A stretch of 64,000 nucleotides of DNA, taken from Sulfuricaulis sp. Its GTDB lineage: Bacteria; Pseudomonadota; Gammaproteobacteria; Acidiferrobacterales; Sulfurifustaceae. A program made the position numbers and the translations under genes. This document shows, piece after piece, positions 31,361-40,314 of the stretch. The stretch covers positions 30,394 through 94,393 of the forward strand of contig NZ_JANLGY010000003.1 of assembly GCF_024653915.1 (NCBI RefSeq), given 5' to 3'. The notes under the pieces were generated by a model. That model saw only the letters and a program-made list of their open reading frames with translations, had not been told where the DNA came from and made no database searches. Every line of letters starts with the position of its first letter. Position 1 is the first letter of the stretch.

Positions 31361-33712
31361 ATGCCAAAACATCTGATAGTAGTGGAATCGCCGGCCAAGG
31401 CGAAAACCATGACCAAGTATCTGGGCAAGGACTTCACCTGCCTGGCTTCCTATGGCCATGTGCGCGACTTGATCCCGAAACAGGGCGCGGTGGAAACTGA
31501 AAATGGTTTTGGCATGAAGTACCAGTTGATCGAGAAGAACAAAAAACACGTCGATGCCATCGTCAAAGCGATGAAGAAAGCCGACTCGCTGTATCTCGCG
31601 ACCGACCCGGACCGCGAGGGCGAGGCGATTTCCTGGCACCTGCACGAGATTCTGAAGGAAGAGAACGTCCTGGACGACAAGCCGGTGCATCGCGTGGAAT
31701 TCTTTGAAATCACCAAGACCGCGATCCTGCATGCCATCAAGCAGCCGCGCAAATTGTCCGAGAATCTCATTAACGCGCAGCAGGCGCGCCGTGCCCTCGA
31801 TTATCTGGTGGGTTTTAACCTTTCGCCGCTGCTCTGGAAAAAGGTGCGTCGCGGGCTATCGGCCGGGCGCGTACAGAGCCCGGCGCTGCGACTCATCGTC
31901 GAACGCGAGCTGGAGATCGAGAAGTTCATTGCGCGCGAGTACTGGACTATTGAGTCCGACCTCAACACCAAGGGCAAGGATTTCGTCGCCCGGCTGACCC
32001 ATTTCAATGGCGAAAAACTCGAACAATTCACGGTCGACAACGGCGCGCGTGCCGCGGAGATTGACACCGCTTTGCAGGCCAAGGCGCAAGGCAAGCTGGA
32101 GGTCCTGTCGGTCGAGAAGAAGCAACGCCGCCGCAACCCGGCCCCGCCCTTCACCACCTCGACCCTGCAGCAGGAGGCCTCGCGCAAGCTGGGTTTCACC
32201 GCCCAGCGCACCATGCGCACGGCGCAGCAGCTCTACGAAGGCACGGATCTCGGTCACGGCGAAGTTGTCGGTCTCATCAGTTACATGCGCACCGACGCAG
32301 TGAATCTGGCCGCCGAGGCCGTGGCGGAAATTCGCGAGACCATCAAGGAGCGCTACGGCGCCGACAATCTCCCGGATGAACCGATTGCTTACAAGAACAA
32401 GTCCAAGAACGCCCAGGAGGCGCACGAGGCCATCCGCCCGACGTCGGCGGCGCGCCACCCGGATGCGGTCAAAGATCACCTGAAACCCGATCAGCTGCGA
32501 CTCTACGAATTGATCTGGAAACGCACCATGGCCTGCCAGATGGTGCCGGCGGTACTCGATACCGTTACCGTGGACATGGCCGCCGGGGAGGGCAATGTCT
32601 TCCGCGCCAACGGTTCGACCGTGGTGAAACCCGGTTTCATGGCGGTGTACCAGGAAGACATCGACGACAAGCCGAAGGATGCGCCCGAGGGCGCGACCGA
32701 GGATGAGAAATTGTTGCCGCCGATGGAAAAGGGCGAATGGGTGGAGCTAAAAGCGGTACGGCCGGAACAGCACTTTACCGAACCGCCGCCGCGTTACTCG
32801 GAAGCGAGCCTGGTCAAGGCGCTCGAGGCCTACGGCATCGGCCGGCCTTCGACCTACGCCTCCATCATCTACACCCTCGAGAGCCGTGAATACGTGACGC
32901 TCGATAACCGTCGCTTCAAGCCGACCGACGTCGGCCGCGTGGTTAACAAATTCCTTTCGGAACATTTTTTCCATTACGTGGATTACGACTTCACCGCACG
33001 CATGGAAGACGACCTCGATGCGATCGCGCGCGGCGAAAAAGAATGGAAACCGGTGCTGCAGGATTTCTGGACCGATTTCATAGCCCAGGTAAAGGAGAAA
33101 GAATCCGTGGATCGTCCCGGCGTCGAAATGATGGATGAGGACTGCCCCAAATGCAGCAAGAAAGTGGCCAAGCGCCTCGGACGCAACGGCTATTTCATCG
33201 GCTGCACCGGTTATCCCGAATGCAATTACACGCGTAACGTGGACGACGCCGTTGGCGCTTCTAACGAGCCGGAGATCGTGCCCGACCGCAAGTGCCCCAA
33301 ATGCGAATCGCACCTGGTAATCAAGCGCGGGCGCTACGGCCGTTTCATCGGCTGTGGCAATTACCCCAACTGCAAGCACATGGAGCCGCTCGAGAAGCCC
33401 GCCGACACCGGCGTGCAATGCCCGGAATGCAAACAAGCGACCATGCTCAAGCGCAAGTCGCGCTACGGCAAGGTGTTCTATTCGTGCGCGCGTTATCCTG
33501 ACTGTAAATACGCCGTGTGGAATCCGCCGGTGGCCGAGCCTTGCCCCCAGTGCGGTTGGCCGATCCTGATGATCAAGACCACCAAGCGTCGCGGCACCGA
33601 GAAGGTCTGCCCGACGAGGAATGCCGAAGGCAAACCGGCATGTAGCTTCGCTGAACCTTACGAGGGTGAGGTGCCGTTCGCCGAGCCGCCTAAGGTCGCA
33701 GCCGGAGTTTAA
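31361..33712 (+). CDS. topA: DNA topoisomerase I
   Basis: TopA relaxes negative supercoils through a covalent phosphotyrosine. The 783-residue protein has the TOPRIM domain (residues 3-120, LIVVESPAKAKTM and DPDREGEAISWHL), the active-site Tyr308 in GLISYMRTDAVNL, and four C-terminal zinc-ribbon-like units. The cysteine pairs are visible in CPKCSKKVAKRLG, CPKCESHLVIKRG, CPECKQATMLKRKS and CPQCGWPILM. It is about 80 residues shorter than the E. coli enzyme at its C-terminus, within the family range. It is the last gene of lysM-dprA-smg-topA, after a 180-bp gap. Confidence 0.97.
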   Translation: MPKHLIVVESPAKAKTMTKYLGKDFTCLASYGHVRDLIPKQGAVETENGFGMKYQLIEKNKKHVDAIVKAMKKADSLYLATDPDREGEAISWHLHEILKEENVLDDKPVHRVEFFEITKTAILHAIKQPRKLSENLINAQQARRALDYLVGFNLSPLLWKKVRRGLSAGRVQSPALRLIVERELEIEKFIAREYWTIESDLNTKGKDFVARLTHFNGEKLEQFTVDNGARAAEIDTALQAKAQGKLEVLSVEKKQRRRNPAPPFTTSTLQQEASRKLGFTAQRTMRTAQQLYEGTDLGHGEVVGLISYMRTDAVNLAAEAVAEIRETIKERYGADNLPDEPIAYKNKSKNAQEAHEAIRPTSAARHPDAVKDHLKPDQLRLYELIWKRTMACQMVPAVLDTVTVDMAAGEGNVFRANGSTVVKPGFMAVYQEDIDDKPKDAPEGATEDEKLLPPMEKGEWVELKAVRPEQHFTEPPPRYSEASLVKALEAYGIGRPSTYASIIYTLESREYVTLDNRRFKPTDVGRVVNKFLSEHFFHYVDYDFTARMEDDLDAIARGEKEWKPVLQDFWTDFIAQVKEKESVDRPGVEMMDEDCPKCSKKVAKRLGRNGYFIGCTGYPECNYTRNVDDAVGASNEPEIVPDRKCPKCESHLVIKRGRYGRFIGCGNYPNCKHMEPLEKPADTGVQCPECKQATMLKRKSRYGKVFYSCARYPDCKYAVWNPPVAEPCPQCGWPILMIKTTKRRGTEKVCPTRNAEGKPACSFAEPYEGEVPFAEPPKVAAGV

Positions 33713-33714
33713 AG

Positions 33715-33832
33715 TAAGCCGCTGCGGCGGCGCTGGCTTCGTTGCGCCGTCGCTCGGAATGCTCATTTACTGTCGTGTAAACTCCGCTTCCTCGCGCCGG
33801 CGCGCCTCGCCATCATCCGCCGGAGCGGCTTA
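33715..33832. repeat. Dispersed-type repeat with 16-bp terminal inverted repeats
   Basis: TAAGCCGCTGCGGCGG (33715-33730) is matched in inverse orientation by CCGCCGGAGCGGCTTA (33817-33832) with one mismatch. The 86 bases between them contain a further segment that resembles noncoding repeats seen next to genes in other proteobacteria. It fills almost exactly the gap between convergent topA and the TauE gene, so it may act as a bidirectional terminator or be a small non-autonomous element. Confidence 0.5.
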
Positions 33833-33840
33833 GCCCGGAC

Positions 33841-34650
33841 TTATGCAGTGAGGAACATTTTTACCGCCGCGATGAGCAGCACAACACCGAGTAGCTGACG
33901 TAATTGCACCGGCGCCAGCCGTCGTACGGCGAGTTCCGATCCCACGAGAGCGCCCCCGAATGCCGCCAGCATCATCCACGATAGACCGCGCGGCAATGTG
34001 GCACCGGCGCTGAGCAGGCCAGCCAGGCCGGCGATGGAGTTGACCAGAATGAACGCCGCCGACACGGCGGCGGTTGTGCGCATGTTGGCCCAGCGCAGAA
34101 ACAGTAATAGCGGACTCAGGAAAATCCCGCCGCCCACGCCGGTTAGCCCCGAGACAAACCCGAGACCGGCGCCTACCGGCAGCGCTATTCCCGGCCGCGG
34201 CGCTGCGCGTGTCTGCGGTTCATGGCTGGCAAGGAGCAAGCGCCACGCGGCGACGAGCAGGGCGACCGCCACGAGATACTGATACGCGCGCTCGTGCAGT
34301 TGTATCGCCCCGCCGAGAAACGCGAGCGGAATTGAACCCAACGCGAACGGCCAGAACAACCGGGCGCTGAAAAAGCCGGCACGCCACAGGCGCACGAACA
34401 CCAGCCCCGCCACCACGATGTTCATGGTGAGTGCCGCCGGTTTCATGAAGGTAGCCGATACGCCGAAGAGCGCCATCGCGGCGAGATAGCCGGAAGCGCC
34501 GCCGTGGCCGACGGAAGAATAGAGCAGTGCCGCCACGGCAATAAAGACGAGCAGCCACGGAAACAGGGATGAATCGAGCGATTCCAGTCGATGCCCTCGG
34601 TGGCGCGCAGCGGTCGGACGTGCTAGAAAATCAAGCAATGGTTGAGACAA
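33841..34650 (-). CDS. TauE/SafE family membrane permease
   Basis: The 269-residue protein has seven to eight hydrophobic helices and the glycine-rich TauE/SafE motifs YSSVGHGGASGYLA and GLGFVSGLTGVGGGIFLSPLL. Members export sulfite, sulfoacetate and related anions; the substrate cannot be read from sequence. The start is unclear: the TTG at 34650 overlaps the divergent mltA start by 13 bp, and the first 25 residues are not hydrophobic. It is convergent with topA across a repeat. Confidence 0.85.
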   Translation of the reverse strand: MSQPLLDFLARPTAARHRGHRLESLDSSLFPWLLVFIAVAALLYSSVGHGGASGYLAAMALFGVSATFMKPAALTMNIVVAGLVFVRLWRAGFFSARLFWPFALGSIPLAFLGGAIQLHERAYQYLVAVALLVAAWRLLLASHEPQTRAAPRPGIALPVGAGLGFVSGLTGVGGGIFLSPLLLFLRWANMRTTAAVSAAFILVNSIAGLAGLLSAGATLPRGLSWMMLAAFGGALVGSELAVRRLAPVQLRQLLGVVLLIAAVKMFLTA

Positions 34651-35810
34651 GACATCTTATCCCGATTTCCCGAGCGAAAAAAACTGTTGGCAAGCTGGTT
34701 TTTGCCGGACTGGTGTGCCTGCTGGCTTCCTGCGTCAGTGCGCCAACCCGAATGCCCGGAATCGGTCAGCCGGTTTCCTGGACGGAACTCCCGGGTTGGC
34801 GGGACGACAGTCTCGCGCAGGCGTGGCCGGCGCTGCTGAACAGCTGCCAGAAGATGCCCGCGCGCGACGCGCGCTGGAGTGAGTTGTGCGCCGATGCCGC
34901 GTTGTTTCCCGTCCCGGGCGATGAAATGGCGCGCGCCTTTTTCGAGACGCGTTTTGTTGCATACGAGATATCTGGTGATGGCGGTACCGCTGACGGACTT
35001 ATCACCGGCTATTACGAGCCGCTGCTGCACGGAAGTTTGATCAGGACCAAGCGCTTCCGTTACCCGCTCTACGGACGGCCGGAAGATCTGGTGGTGGTGG
35101 ATCTCGGTGGCCTCTACCCGGAATTGCAGGGCAAGCGCTACCGCGGACGGCTGGGCGGGAACCGGGTGGTGCCCTATTACTCGCGTGCCGAGATCAGCAA
35201 CGGCAAGCGTCCACCCGACGATGCCGTTATTGCCTGGGTCGACGATCCCGTGATGCTGTTCTTTCTCGAAATCCAGGGTTCCGGCCGTATTCAATTGCCG
35301 GATGGAAAAATGCTGCATGTCGGCTATGCCGATCAGAACGGCCATCCCTATGTTGCGATCGGACGCACGCTCGTGGACTCCGGTGCCATAAAGCTGGAGG
35401 AAGCGACCATGCCGACGATTCGCGCCTGGCTCAAGGCCAACCCGGGCAAGGCCCAGGAAATTTTGAACAGCAATCCCAGTTATGTGTTCTTCATGCTGCG
35501 CGAACCGGGAGCCTCGGGCCCGGTGGGCGCGCTCAACGTGCCGCTGCTTCCGGAACGCTCTATCGCGGTGGATCCCGGTTTCATACCGCTGGGCAGTCCG
35601 GTGTGGTTCGATACTTCATTGCCGGGGAATGGTGAGGCTCGACCGTATCGGCGCCTGGTCTTTGCGCAGGACACCGGTGGCGCGATTCGCGGTCCGGTGC
35701 GAGCCGACCTGTTTCTCGGATTCGGTGAAACCGCCGAGCGCGTGGCGGGCGCCATGCGCCAGCGCGGGAAGATGTATGTATTGCAGCCGGTGGCACGCTC
35801 GTTGAACTAA
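34638..35810 (+). CDS. mltA: Membrane-bound lytic murein transglycosylase A
   Basis: MltA cleaves peptidoglycan strands with formation of 1,6-anhydro-muramic acid, at the inner face of the outer membrane. From the ATG at 34638 the 390-residue protein has a lipoprotein signal with lipobox LLASC. The MltA domain holds GYYEPLLHGS, YSRAEISNG and FLEIQGSGRIQLPDG, and a C-terminal 3D domain holds FAQDTGGAIRGPVRADLFLG with conserved Asp residues. The gene ends in a 4-bp convergent overlap with an unrecognised gene. Confidence 0.94.
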   Translation: MVETRHLIPISRAKKTVGKLVFAGLVCLLASCVSAPTRMPGIGQPVSWTELPGWRDDSLAQAWPALLNSCQKMPARDARWSELCADAALFPVPGDEMARAFFETRFVAYEISGDGGTADGLITGYYEPLLHGSLIRTKRFRYPLYGRPEDLVVVDLGGLYPELQGKRYRGRLGGNRVVPYYSRAEISNGKRPPDDAVIAWVDDPVMLFFLEIQGSGRIQLPDGKMLHVGYADQNGHPYVAIGRTLVDSGAIKLEEATMPTIRAWLKANPGKAQEILNSNPSYVFFMLREPGASGPVGALNVPLLPERSIAVDPGFIPLGSPVWFDTSLPGNGEARPYRRLVFAQDTGGAIRGPVRADLFLGFGETAERVAGAMRQRGKMYVLQPVARSLN

Positions 35811-36670
35811 CGGGCAATGGCCACGTCACCACAGTTGCCGGCGCGCGTCACAGGAAAAAGCCTGAGCTCACCTTCGACCACTTTCGTCATCTCTACGACC
35901 AGCTGACCTACTGCCTGTACGTTCTCGCGCGCCGGTGGCCGCTGCCTATCGGCTGGCGCCGATTTGAGCCATAAGGCATGCGCCAATCCCATGCTATGGC
36001 CGGCACGGCCAGGGTGGGCCGCCAACAGGGACGATAACCAGGCACGGTCCGATCGTGAGGCCGTGGACTTGGTGGTGGCGATGCCGACGACGTACGCCCA
36101 CGCTTCTTGAGCCGACTCCATCGGGCGCGTGTAGTAGGCCGGTGCGTTTTGAAACACTGGACGCTCGTCGATGGCCGGACGCGCAATGGCGATAAGTCGC
36201 AACGGTGCCAACCGCACGTACCCACTGAACATCACGCCTTGCGGATATTTATTTGTCAGTGTTTCCCATATCTGTGAAACCGGTGTGGCTGGCTCCAGGC
36301 GCAAGCTCGATTCATGTTCGCGATCGGACGGGATATACACAAAGCCGCTGGACTGAAAATAACGATTGCTGACCGTCGCGAAATATTTCGCCGAATCGGC
36401 GCGCGTGGTACGTACCCACACCAAGCCACCCACGGCGAGGGCATCACCCAAGCCCTCCCAACCGCCGATGGCGGCTGAGCCCATGCCGAACTGCATATGG
36501 CCGGCATCGAGATATATTTCTTTGACGTTGTCAGGTATTCGCGCCTGCGCACGCGCCAACAGGTTGCCAGCCACACAGGGCGTGGCGGCGCGCCACCACA
36601 GCGGTCCGAAAATGACGGCACCGGCGATGCCGATGCCGAGCAAGATGCCGAGTTCTTTTCTCAGCGGCAT
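35807..36670 (-). CDS. Uncharacterised membrane-anchored protein
   Basis: I do not recognise this 287-residue protein. It has one N-terminal transmembrane or signal-anchor helix (residues 7-27, ILLGIGIAGAVIFGPLWW) and an otherwise soluble, mixed domain likely in the periplasm. Notable pieces are YLDAGHMQFGMGSAAIGGWEG, VWVRTTRADSAKYFATVSNRY, and a second half with AHPGRAGHSMGLAHALWL; these are quoted only as landmarks. It follows rnd by 6 bp, so it is probably in that transcript. It overlaps the end of mltA by 4 bp. No catalytic motif is evident. Confidence 0.6.
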   Translation of the reverse strand: MPLRKELGILLGIGIAGAVIFGPLWWRAATPCVAGNLLARAQARIPDNVKEIYLDAGHMQFGMGSAAIGGWEGLGDALAVGGLVWVRTTRADSAKYFATVSNRYFQSSGFVYIPSDREHESSLRLEPATPVSQIWETLTNKYPQGVMFSGYVRLAPLRLIAIARPAIDERPVFQNAPAYYTRPMESAQEAWAYVVGIATTKSTASRSDRAWLSSLLAAHPGRAGHSMGLAHALWLKSAPADRQRPPARENVQAVGQLVVEMTKVVEGELRLFPVTRAGNCGDVAIAR

Positions 36671-36676
36671 GGGGAA

Positions 36677-37795
36677 TCAGGAGGCTGTCACCGTCGCCGC
36701 CGGATTGCCGCAGAGTTGCATCAGCTCTTCGCCGATCACTGCGCGGCGCCAGCCGCGTACCAGGCTGCCGGAGCTGTCGCCAGCGATGAGCTTCAGCAAT
36801 TCCCGGCGCGGTGCCAGCAGGGTCGCGCTGATTTTCATCTGCTCGGCGATGGCACGTACGCGCGTTTGCAGATGTTCATATAAGGCTTGCTGCCCGCGGT
36901 CGAGGCGTCGTGGTTCTTCCCACAGACGCTCGGGCTTCATCGTCAGGCCGTGTTGAATGGCGTGAACTATTTCCTCGCCCCCTTTGCGCACTGGCGATCC
37001 ACCCATGCCGGCGATCTGGCCGAGTGCCTCCACGGTCGTCGGCGTGGCCAGAGCGGTTTCCACCAGCGCGGCATCGGAAGCGACCCAGCCGCGCGGCAGG
37101 TTGTGTTTCTGCGCCGCCAGTTCGCGCCAGGCCGCCAGTTCGCGCAGTATCATCTGCGTGGCGGGCGGCAGCGACTGGCCCTGCTTCAGGCGCCGGAAGG
37201 CCTCGCGCGCGTCGTTTCGATAAAGCCCGGGGTCGGTGAGCGCGGCGCATTCTTCCCGCAGCCAATCGGTCCGTCCGAGGCCTTCAAGTTTTTGTGCGAG
37301 CAATTGATACACGTCGCGCAGGTAGCGTACGTCGTCTTCGGCGTAATGCAGCTGGTCTAGCGGGAGCGGACGCGCTTCCCAGTCGGCGCGCGTATGCAGC
37401 TTGGGAAGCTTGTGACCCGTGATGGATTCCACCAGTGAGCCGTAGCCGATCTGGTCATCGTAACCGCACAGTGAGGCAGCGATCTGGGTGTCGAACACCG
37501 GCGCGGGCGGTGTCCCGCGAATATCCGCGAATACTTCGAGATCCTGACGCGCGGAATGGATGACCTTGAGCACGTCCGGCGAATAGATTATCTCCAGTAG
37601 TGGCTCGATGGTCGGCAATGCGATGGTGTCGACGCAGGCGATGATCTCCGGGGTCGCCACTTGCACCAGGCACAGGCGCGCGTAATAGGTCCGCGTGCGC
37701 ATGAATTCCGTATCCAGCGCTATCCACGGGTGATCGCGTAGCGATGCGCACAAGCGCGTGAGCGACGTCAGGTCCTGAATCAGGGATTCTTCCAT
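36677..37795 (-). CDS. rnd: Ribonuclease D
   Basis: RNase D is a 3'-5' exoribonuclease that trims tRNA precursors. The 372-residue protein has the DEDD exonuclease domain (residues about 15-185: IALDTEFMRTRTYY, VIHSARQDLEVF, FDTQIAASLCGYDDQIGY, HYAEDDVRYLRDVY) and then an HRDC domain. The latter is near residues 210-290, with ELAAWRELAAQKHNLPRGWV. Length is normal. It is divergent from a small lipoprotein gene and is followed at 6 bp by an unrecognised gene. Confidence 0.96.
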   Translation of the reverse strand: MEESLIQDLTSLTRLCASLRDHPWIALDTEFMRTRTYYARLCLVQVATPEIIACVDTIALPTIEPLLEIIYSPDVLKVIHSARQDLEVFADIRGTPPAPVFDTQIAASLCGYDDQIGYGSLVESITGHKLPKLHTRADWEARPLPLDQLHYAEDDVRYLRDVYQLLAQKLEGLGRTDWLREECAALTDPGLYRNDAREAFRRLKQGQSLPPATQMILRELAAWRELAAQKHNLPRGWVASDAALVETALATPTTVEALGQIAGMGGSPVRKGGEEIVHAIQHGLTMKPERLWEEPRRLDRGQQALYEHLQTRVRAIAEQMKISATLLAPRRELLKLIAGDSSGSLVRGWRRAVIGEELMQLCGNPAATVTAS

Positions 37796-37870
37796 GGACG
37801 AAGTGTATTCATTTCCCGCGTCCTGCCCAACTGCGGTTCAGGCACGCCGGTTTTGGTTTATCATTAGACG

Positions 37871-38326
37871 ATGAACCGGCGTGGGCACGAGACGGGCAGC
37901 CGGAAAATAACGTGGGTTGCCGGGATATGGCTGGTATTGGCCTTGGCCGCTTGCGAACCTTTCTGGAGCACGCCGGAAGGTCGCGCGCGGGAATTCATTG
38001 AGGCCCTGGTGGTCAGCCCGGCAGAGATCCAGCCGCTGCGCGATATCGCCAATCTTCCACCGGAAGAAAATCCCGAAGCCCTGATCGGTGACCTCTCCGC
38101 CCGCATCAGCCTGGATTTTCTGCGTGCCCGGCAGGCCCAGGGCGTGTCGCTGAAATTTGTCCAAGGCGAAACTCGGCGAACGGATGACACACACCGTGCG
38201 GCCATGATTCATGTCACCTATCTGCAGCCCGGAACGCCTGTGACCGGCGAAGTTCGGTTCCTGGTTCGGATCGAGAAAGTCGCTCAAGCCCGCTGGCGCA
38301 TTGCCCGTGTCACGGGCGATAATTGA
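37871..38326 (+). CDS. Small predicted lipoprotein
   Basis: The 151-residue product has a positively charged N-terminus, a hydrophobic stretch and the lipobox LALAAC at about residue 28, so it should be a lipoprotein. The mature part is mixed alpha/beta with TPEGRAREFIEALV and a beta-rich C-terminus (GEVRFLVRIEKVAQARWRIA) resembling stand-alone NTF2-like lipoproteins. This fold guess is weak. I do not recognise a named family. It is divergent from rnd and precedes a membrane protein gene. Confidence 0.7.
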   Translation: MNRRGHETGSRKITWVAGIWLVLALAACEPFWSTPEGRAREFIEALVVSPAEIQPLRDIANLPPEENPEALIGDLSARISLDFLRARQAQGVSLKFVQGETRRTDDTHRAAMIHVTYLQPGTPVTGEVRFLVRIEKVAQARWRIARVTGDN

Positions 38327-38390
38327 AAATGAGTTTTCACCGCATTTACTCCGCGTGCTCAGCGGTAGCTAATCATAATTTCATAAAACC

Positions 38391-38888
38391 ATGCCGCTGA
38401 AAATATTGATCGGTATCTGTTTGTTGCGCGCCAGCCCCCAGGACCTGACGGCCTCGCGCGCCGGGATGTTGGGAGCACTCGTTGCCTACGCCGCGGCGGG
38501 CATGCTCGGTGTGCTCGATGTGCTCACATTCGAAAACGCCATTCTGGCGGCGGCGGTGGACACGCTGCTGCTTACCGCCGTAACACATTTGGTGTTGCAG
38601 TGGCGGCAGCTGGAAAATCGCCTGACCCAGACGCTCACCGCACTGGCCGGTTGTGGTGCCCTGTTGTCGCTGCTGGCATGGGGTGCCGCCGGTCTTGTGC
38701 GTGAAGTATTTCAGCCGGAATGGGTATGGGCGGCCTTTTTAGTGTGGTATACGCTGGTATTCGGGCACATATTGCGGCATGCCCTGTCTATTAGTCTGGC
38801 GGCCGCTTTGGCCGCGAGCCTTTTTTACCTGATTTTTTCGATTGGTGTGACGGGTCTTTTCATGAATCCAATTCCAGCGACGAACTGA
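38391..38888 (+). CDS. Conserved membrane protein upstream of mpl
   Basis: The 165-residue protein is very hydrophobic, with about four to five transmembrane helices and a short charged link (LVLQWRQLENRLTQTL) between the second and third. I do not recognise a functional family. Its stop codon shares bases with the mpl start (TGATG), so the two are translationally coupled. That suggests a role tied to the envelope, but no function can be assigned. Confidence 0.7.
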   Translation: MPLKILIGICLLRASPQDLTASRAGMLGALVAYAAAGMLGVLDVLTFENAILAAAVDTLLLTAVTHLVLQWRQLENRLTQTLTALAGCGALLSLLAWGAAGLVREVFQPEWVWAAFLVWYTLVFGHILRHALSISLAAALAASLFYLIFSIGVTGLFMNPIPATN

Positions 38889-40246
38889 TGCGCATTCATA
38901 TTCTCGGTATCGGGGGGACCTTCATGGGTGGCGTGGCGCTGCTCGCGCGCGATCTCGGTCACGAGGTTAGCGGCTCGGATGCCAAGGTTTATCCGCCCAT
39001 GAGCACTCAGCTCGAGGCACAGGGCATCCGGTTGATGGAGGGTTACGTCGCGGCACATCTCGACAGTGCCAGGCCCGATCTCGTGATCATCGGTAACGCG
39101 CTGTCGCGCGGAAATGCGCTGGTCGAGGCAGTGCTGGACCGCGGCCTTCGTTATACCTCTGGAGCGCAATGGATTGCGGAAAATGTTTTACACGGCCGCT
39201 GGGTGCTCGCGGTGGCCGGCACACACGGCAAGACCACCACGTCCGGCATGCTGGCCTGGATACTGGAGTACGCCAAACTCAGACCCGGCTTCCTGATCGG
39301 CGGCGTGCCGGAGAATTTCGGCGTTTCGGCGCGTCTGGGCGATGGTCCGTTTTTTGTCATCGAGGCCGATGAATACGACACCGCCTTTTTCGACAAGCGC
39401 TCGAAGTTTGTCCATTACCGCCCACGCACCGCCATCCTGAACAATCTTGAATTCGATCACGCGGATATTTTTCCTGACCTCGCCGCGATTATCCTGCAGT
39501 TTCACCACTTAATACGAACCATACCCGGATCGGGACTGATCGTGGTGAACGCACAGGACGAGAATCTGTCCAATCTGCTGACCGTGGGTTGCTGGTCTCC
39601 GGTGGAGCATTTCGGATCGGAAAGCGGATGGCAGGCCGTTCCGCTCAAGCCAGATGCCAGCCGTTACCAGGTGTTGTTTAATAAGCAGGGCCAGGGCGAG
39701 GTCTCGTGGGACTTGCTCGGGAACCACAACATGGCCAATGCTCTGGCGGCAATTGCCGCGGCGCGCCATGCCGGCGTGCCGGTCAAGACCGCCATCGCGG
39801 CGCTGGCGAAGTTCCGCAACGTCAAGCGCCGGCTCGAGGTGCGCGGCGTGGTTAGCGGCATCACGGTGTATGATGATTTTGCGCATCATCCCACGGCGAT
39901 CACGGCCACGCTGGAGGCCTTGCGCGCCCGTGTTGGTAACGCGCGCATCCTGGCGGTGCTGGAATTGCGCTCCAACACCATGCGCATGGGAGTGCACCGT
40001 GACACACTGGCCGGCTCTCTGGTGCATGCCGACAAGGTATGGATGCTGCGGCCCGCTGACCTTAACTGGAATTTGGAACGGGTGACGAACGCCCTGCAAG
40101 GACGCGGACATGTCTACCCGACGGTGGAGGAAATCATCGAGACGCTGTCTCGGGAGGCGCGCCCGGATGATCATATATTGATCATGAGTAACGGCGCTTT
40201 CGGCAGCATTCATACCCGGCTGCTTGAGCAATTACAGAAGCGCTAG
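38888..40246 (+). CDS. mpl: UDP-MurNAc:L-Ala-gamma-D-Glu-meso-DAP ligase
   Basis: Mpl joins recycled murein tripeptide to UDP-N-acetylmuramate, saving peptidoglycan precursors. The 452-residue Mur ligase has the N-terminal UDP-binding domain (MRIHILGIGGTFMGGVALLA), the ATP-binding P-loop AGTHGKTTTSGM (about 112-123), the IEADEYDTAFFDKRSKF segment diagnostic for Mpl over MurC, and the C-terminal YDDFAHHPTAI. It is coupled to the membrane protein gene upstream and followed by dsbA 68 bp later. Confidence 0.97.
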   Translation: MRIHILGIGGTFMGGVALLARDLGHEVSGSDAKVYPPMSTQLEAQGIRLMEGYVAAHLDSARPDLVIIGNALSRGNALVEAVLDRGLRYTSGAQWIAENVLHGRWVLAVAGTHGKTTTSGMLAWILEYAKLRPGFLIGGVPENFGVSARLGDGPFFVIEADEYDTAFFDKRSKFVHYRPRTAILNNLEFDHADIFPDLAAIILQFHHLIRTIPGSGLIVVNAQDENLSNLLTVGCWSPVEHFGSESGWQAVPLKPDASRYQVLFNKQGQGEVSWDLLGNHNMANALAAIAAARHAGVPVKTAIAALAKFRNVKRRLEVRGVVSGITVYDDFAHHPTAITATLEALRARVGNARILAVLELRSNTMRMGVHRDTLAGSLVHADKVWMLRPADLNWNLERVTNALQGRGHVYPTVEEIIETLSREARPDDHILIMSNGAFGSIHTRLLEQLQKR

Positions 40247-40314
40247 CCGTGCACTACTTGCATAGCCGGGCCGGTTTTTTTACGCTCAATTAAAATATCC
40301 CACGGAGAACCATA

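Noticed and set aside
40247..40314. Terminator after mpl near the TTTTTTT run
   Set aside because: The GC stem before the T-run pairs over only four bases, too weak to call.
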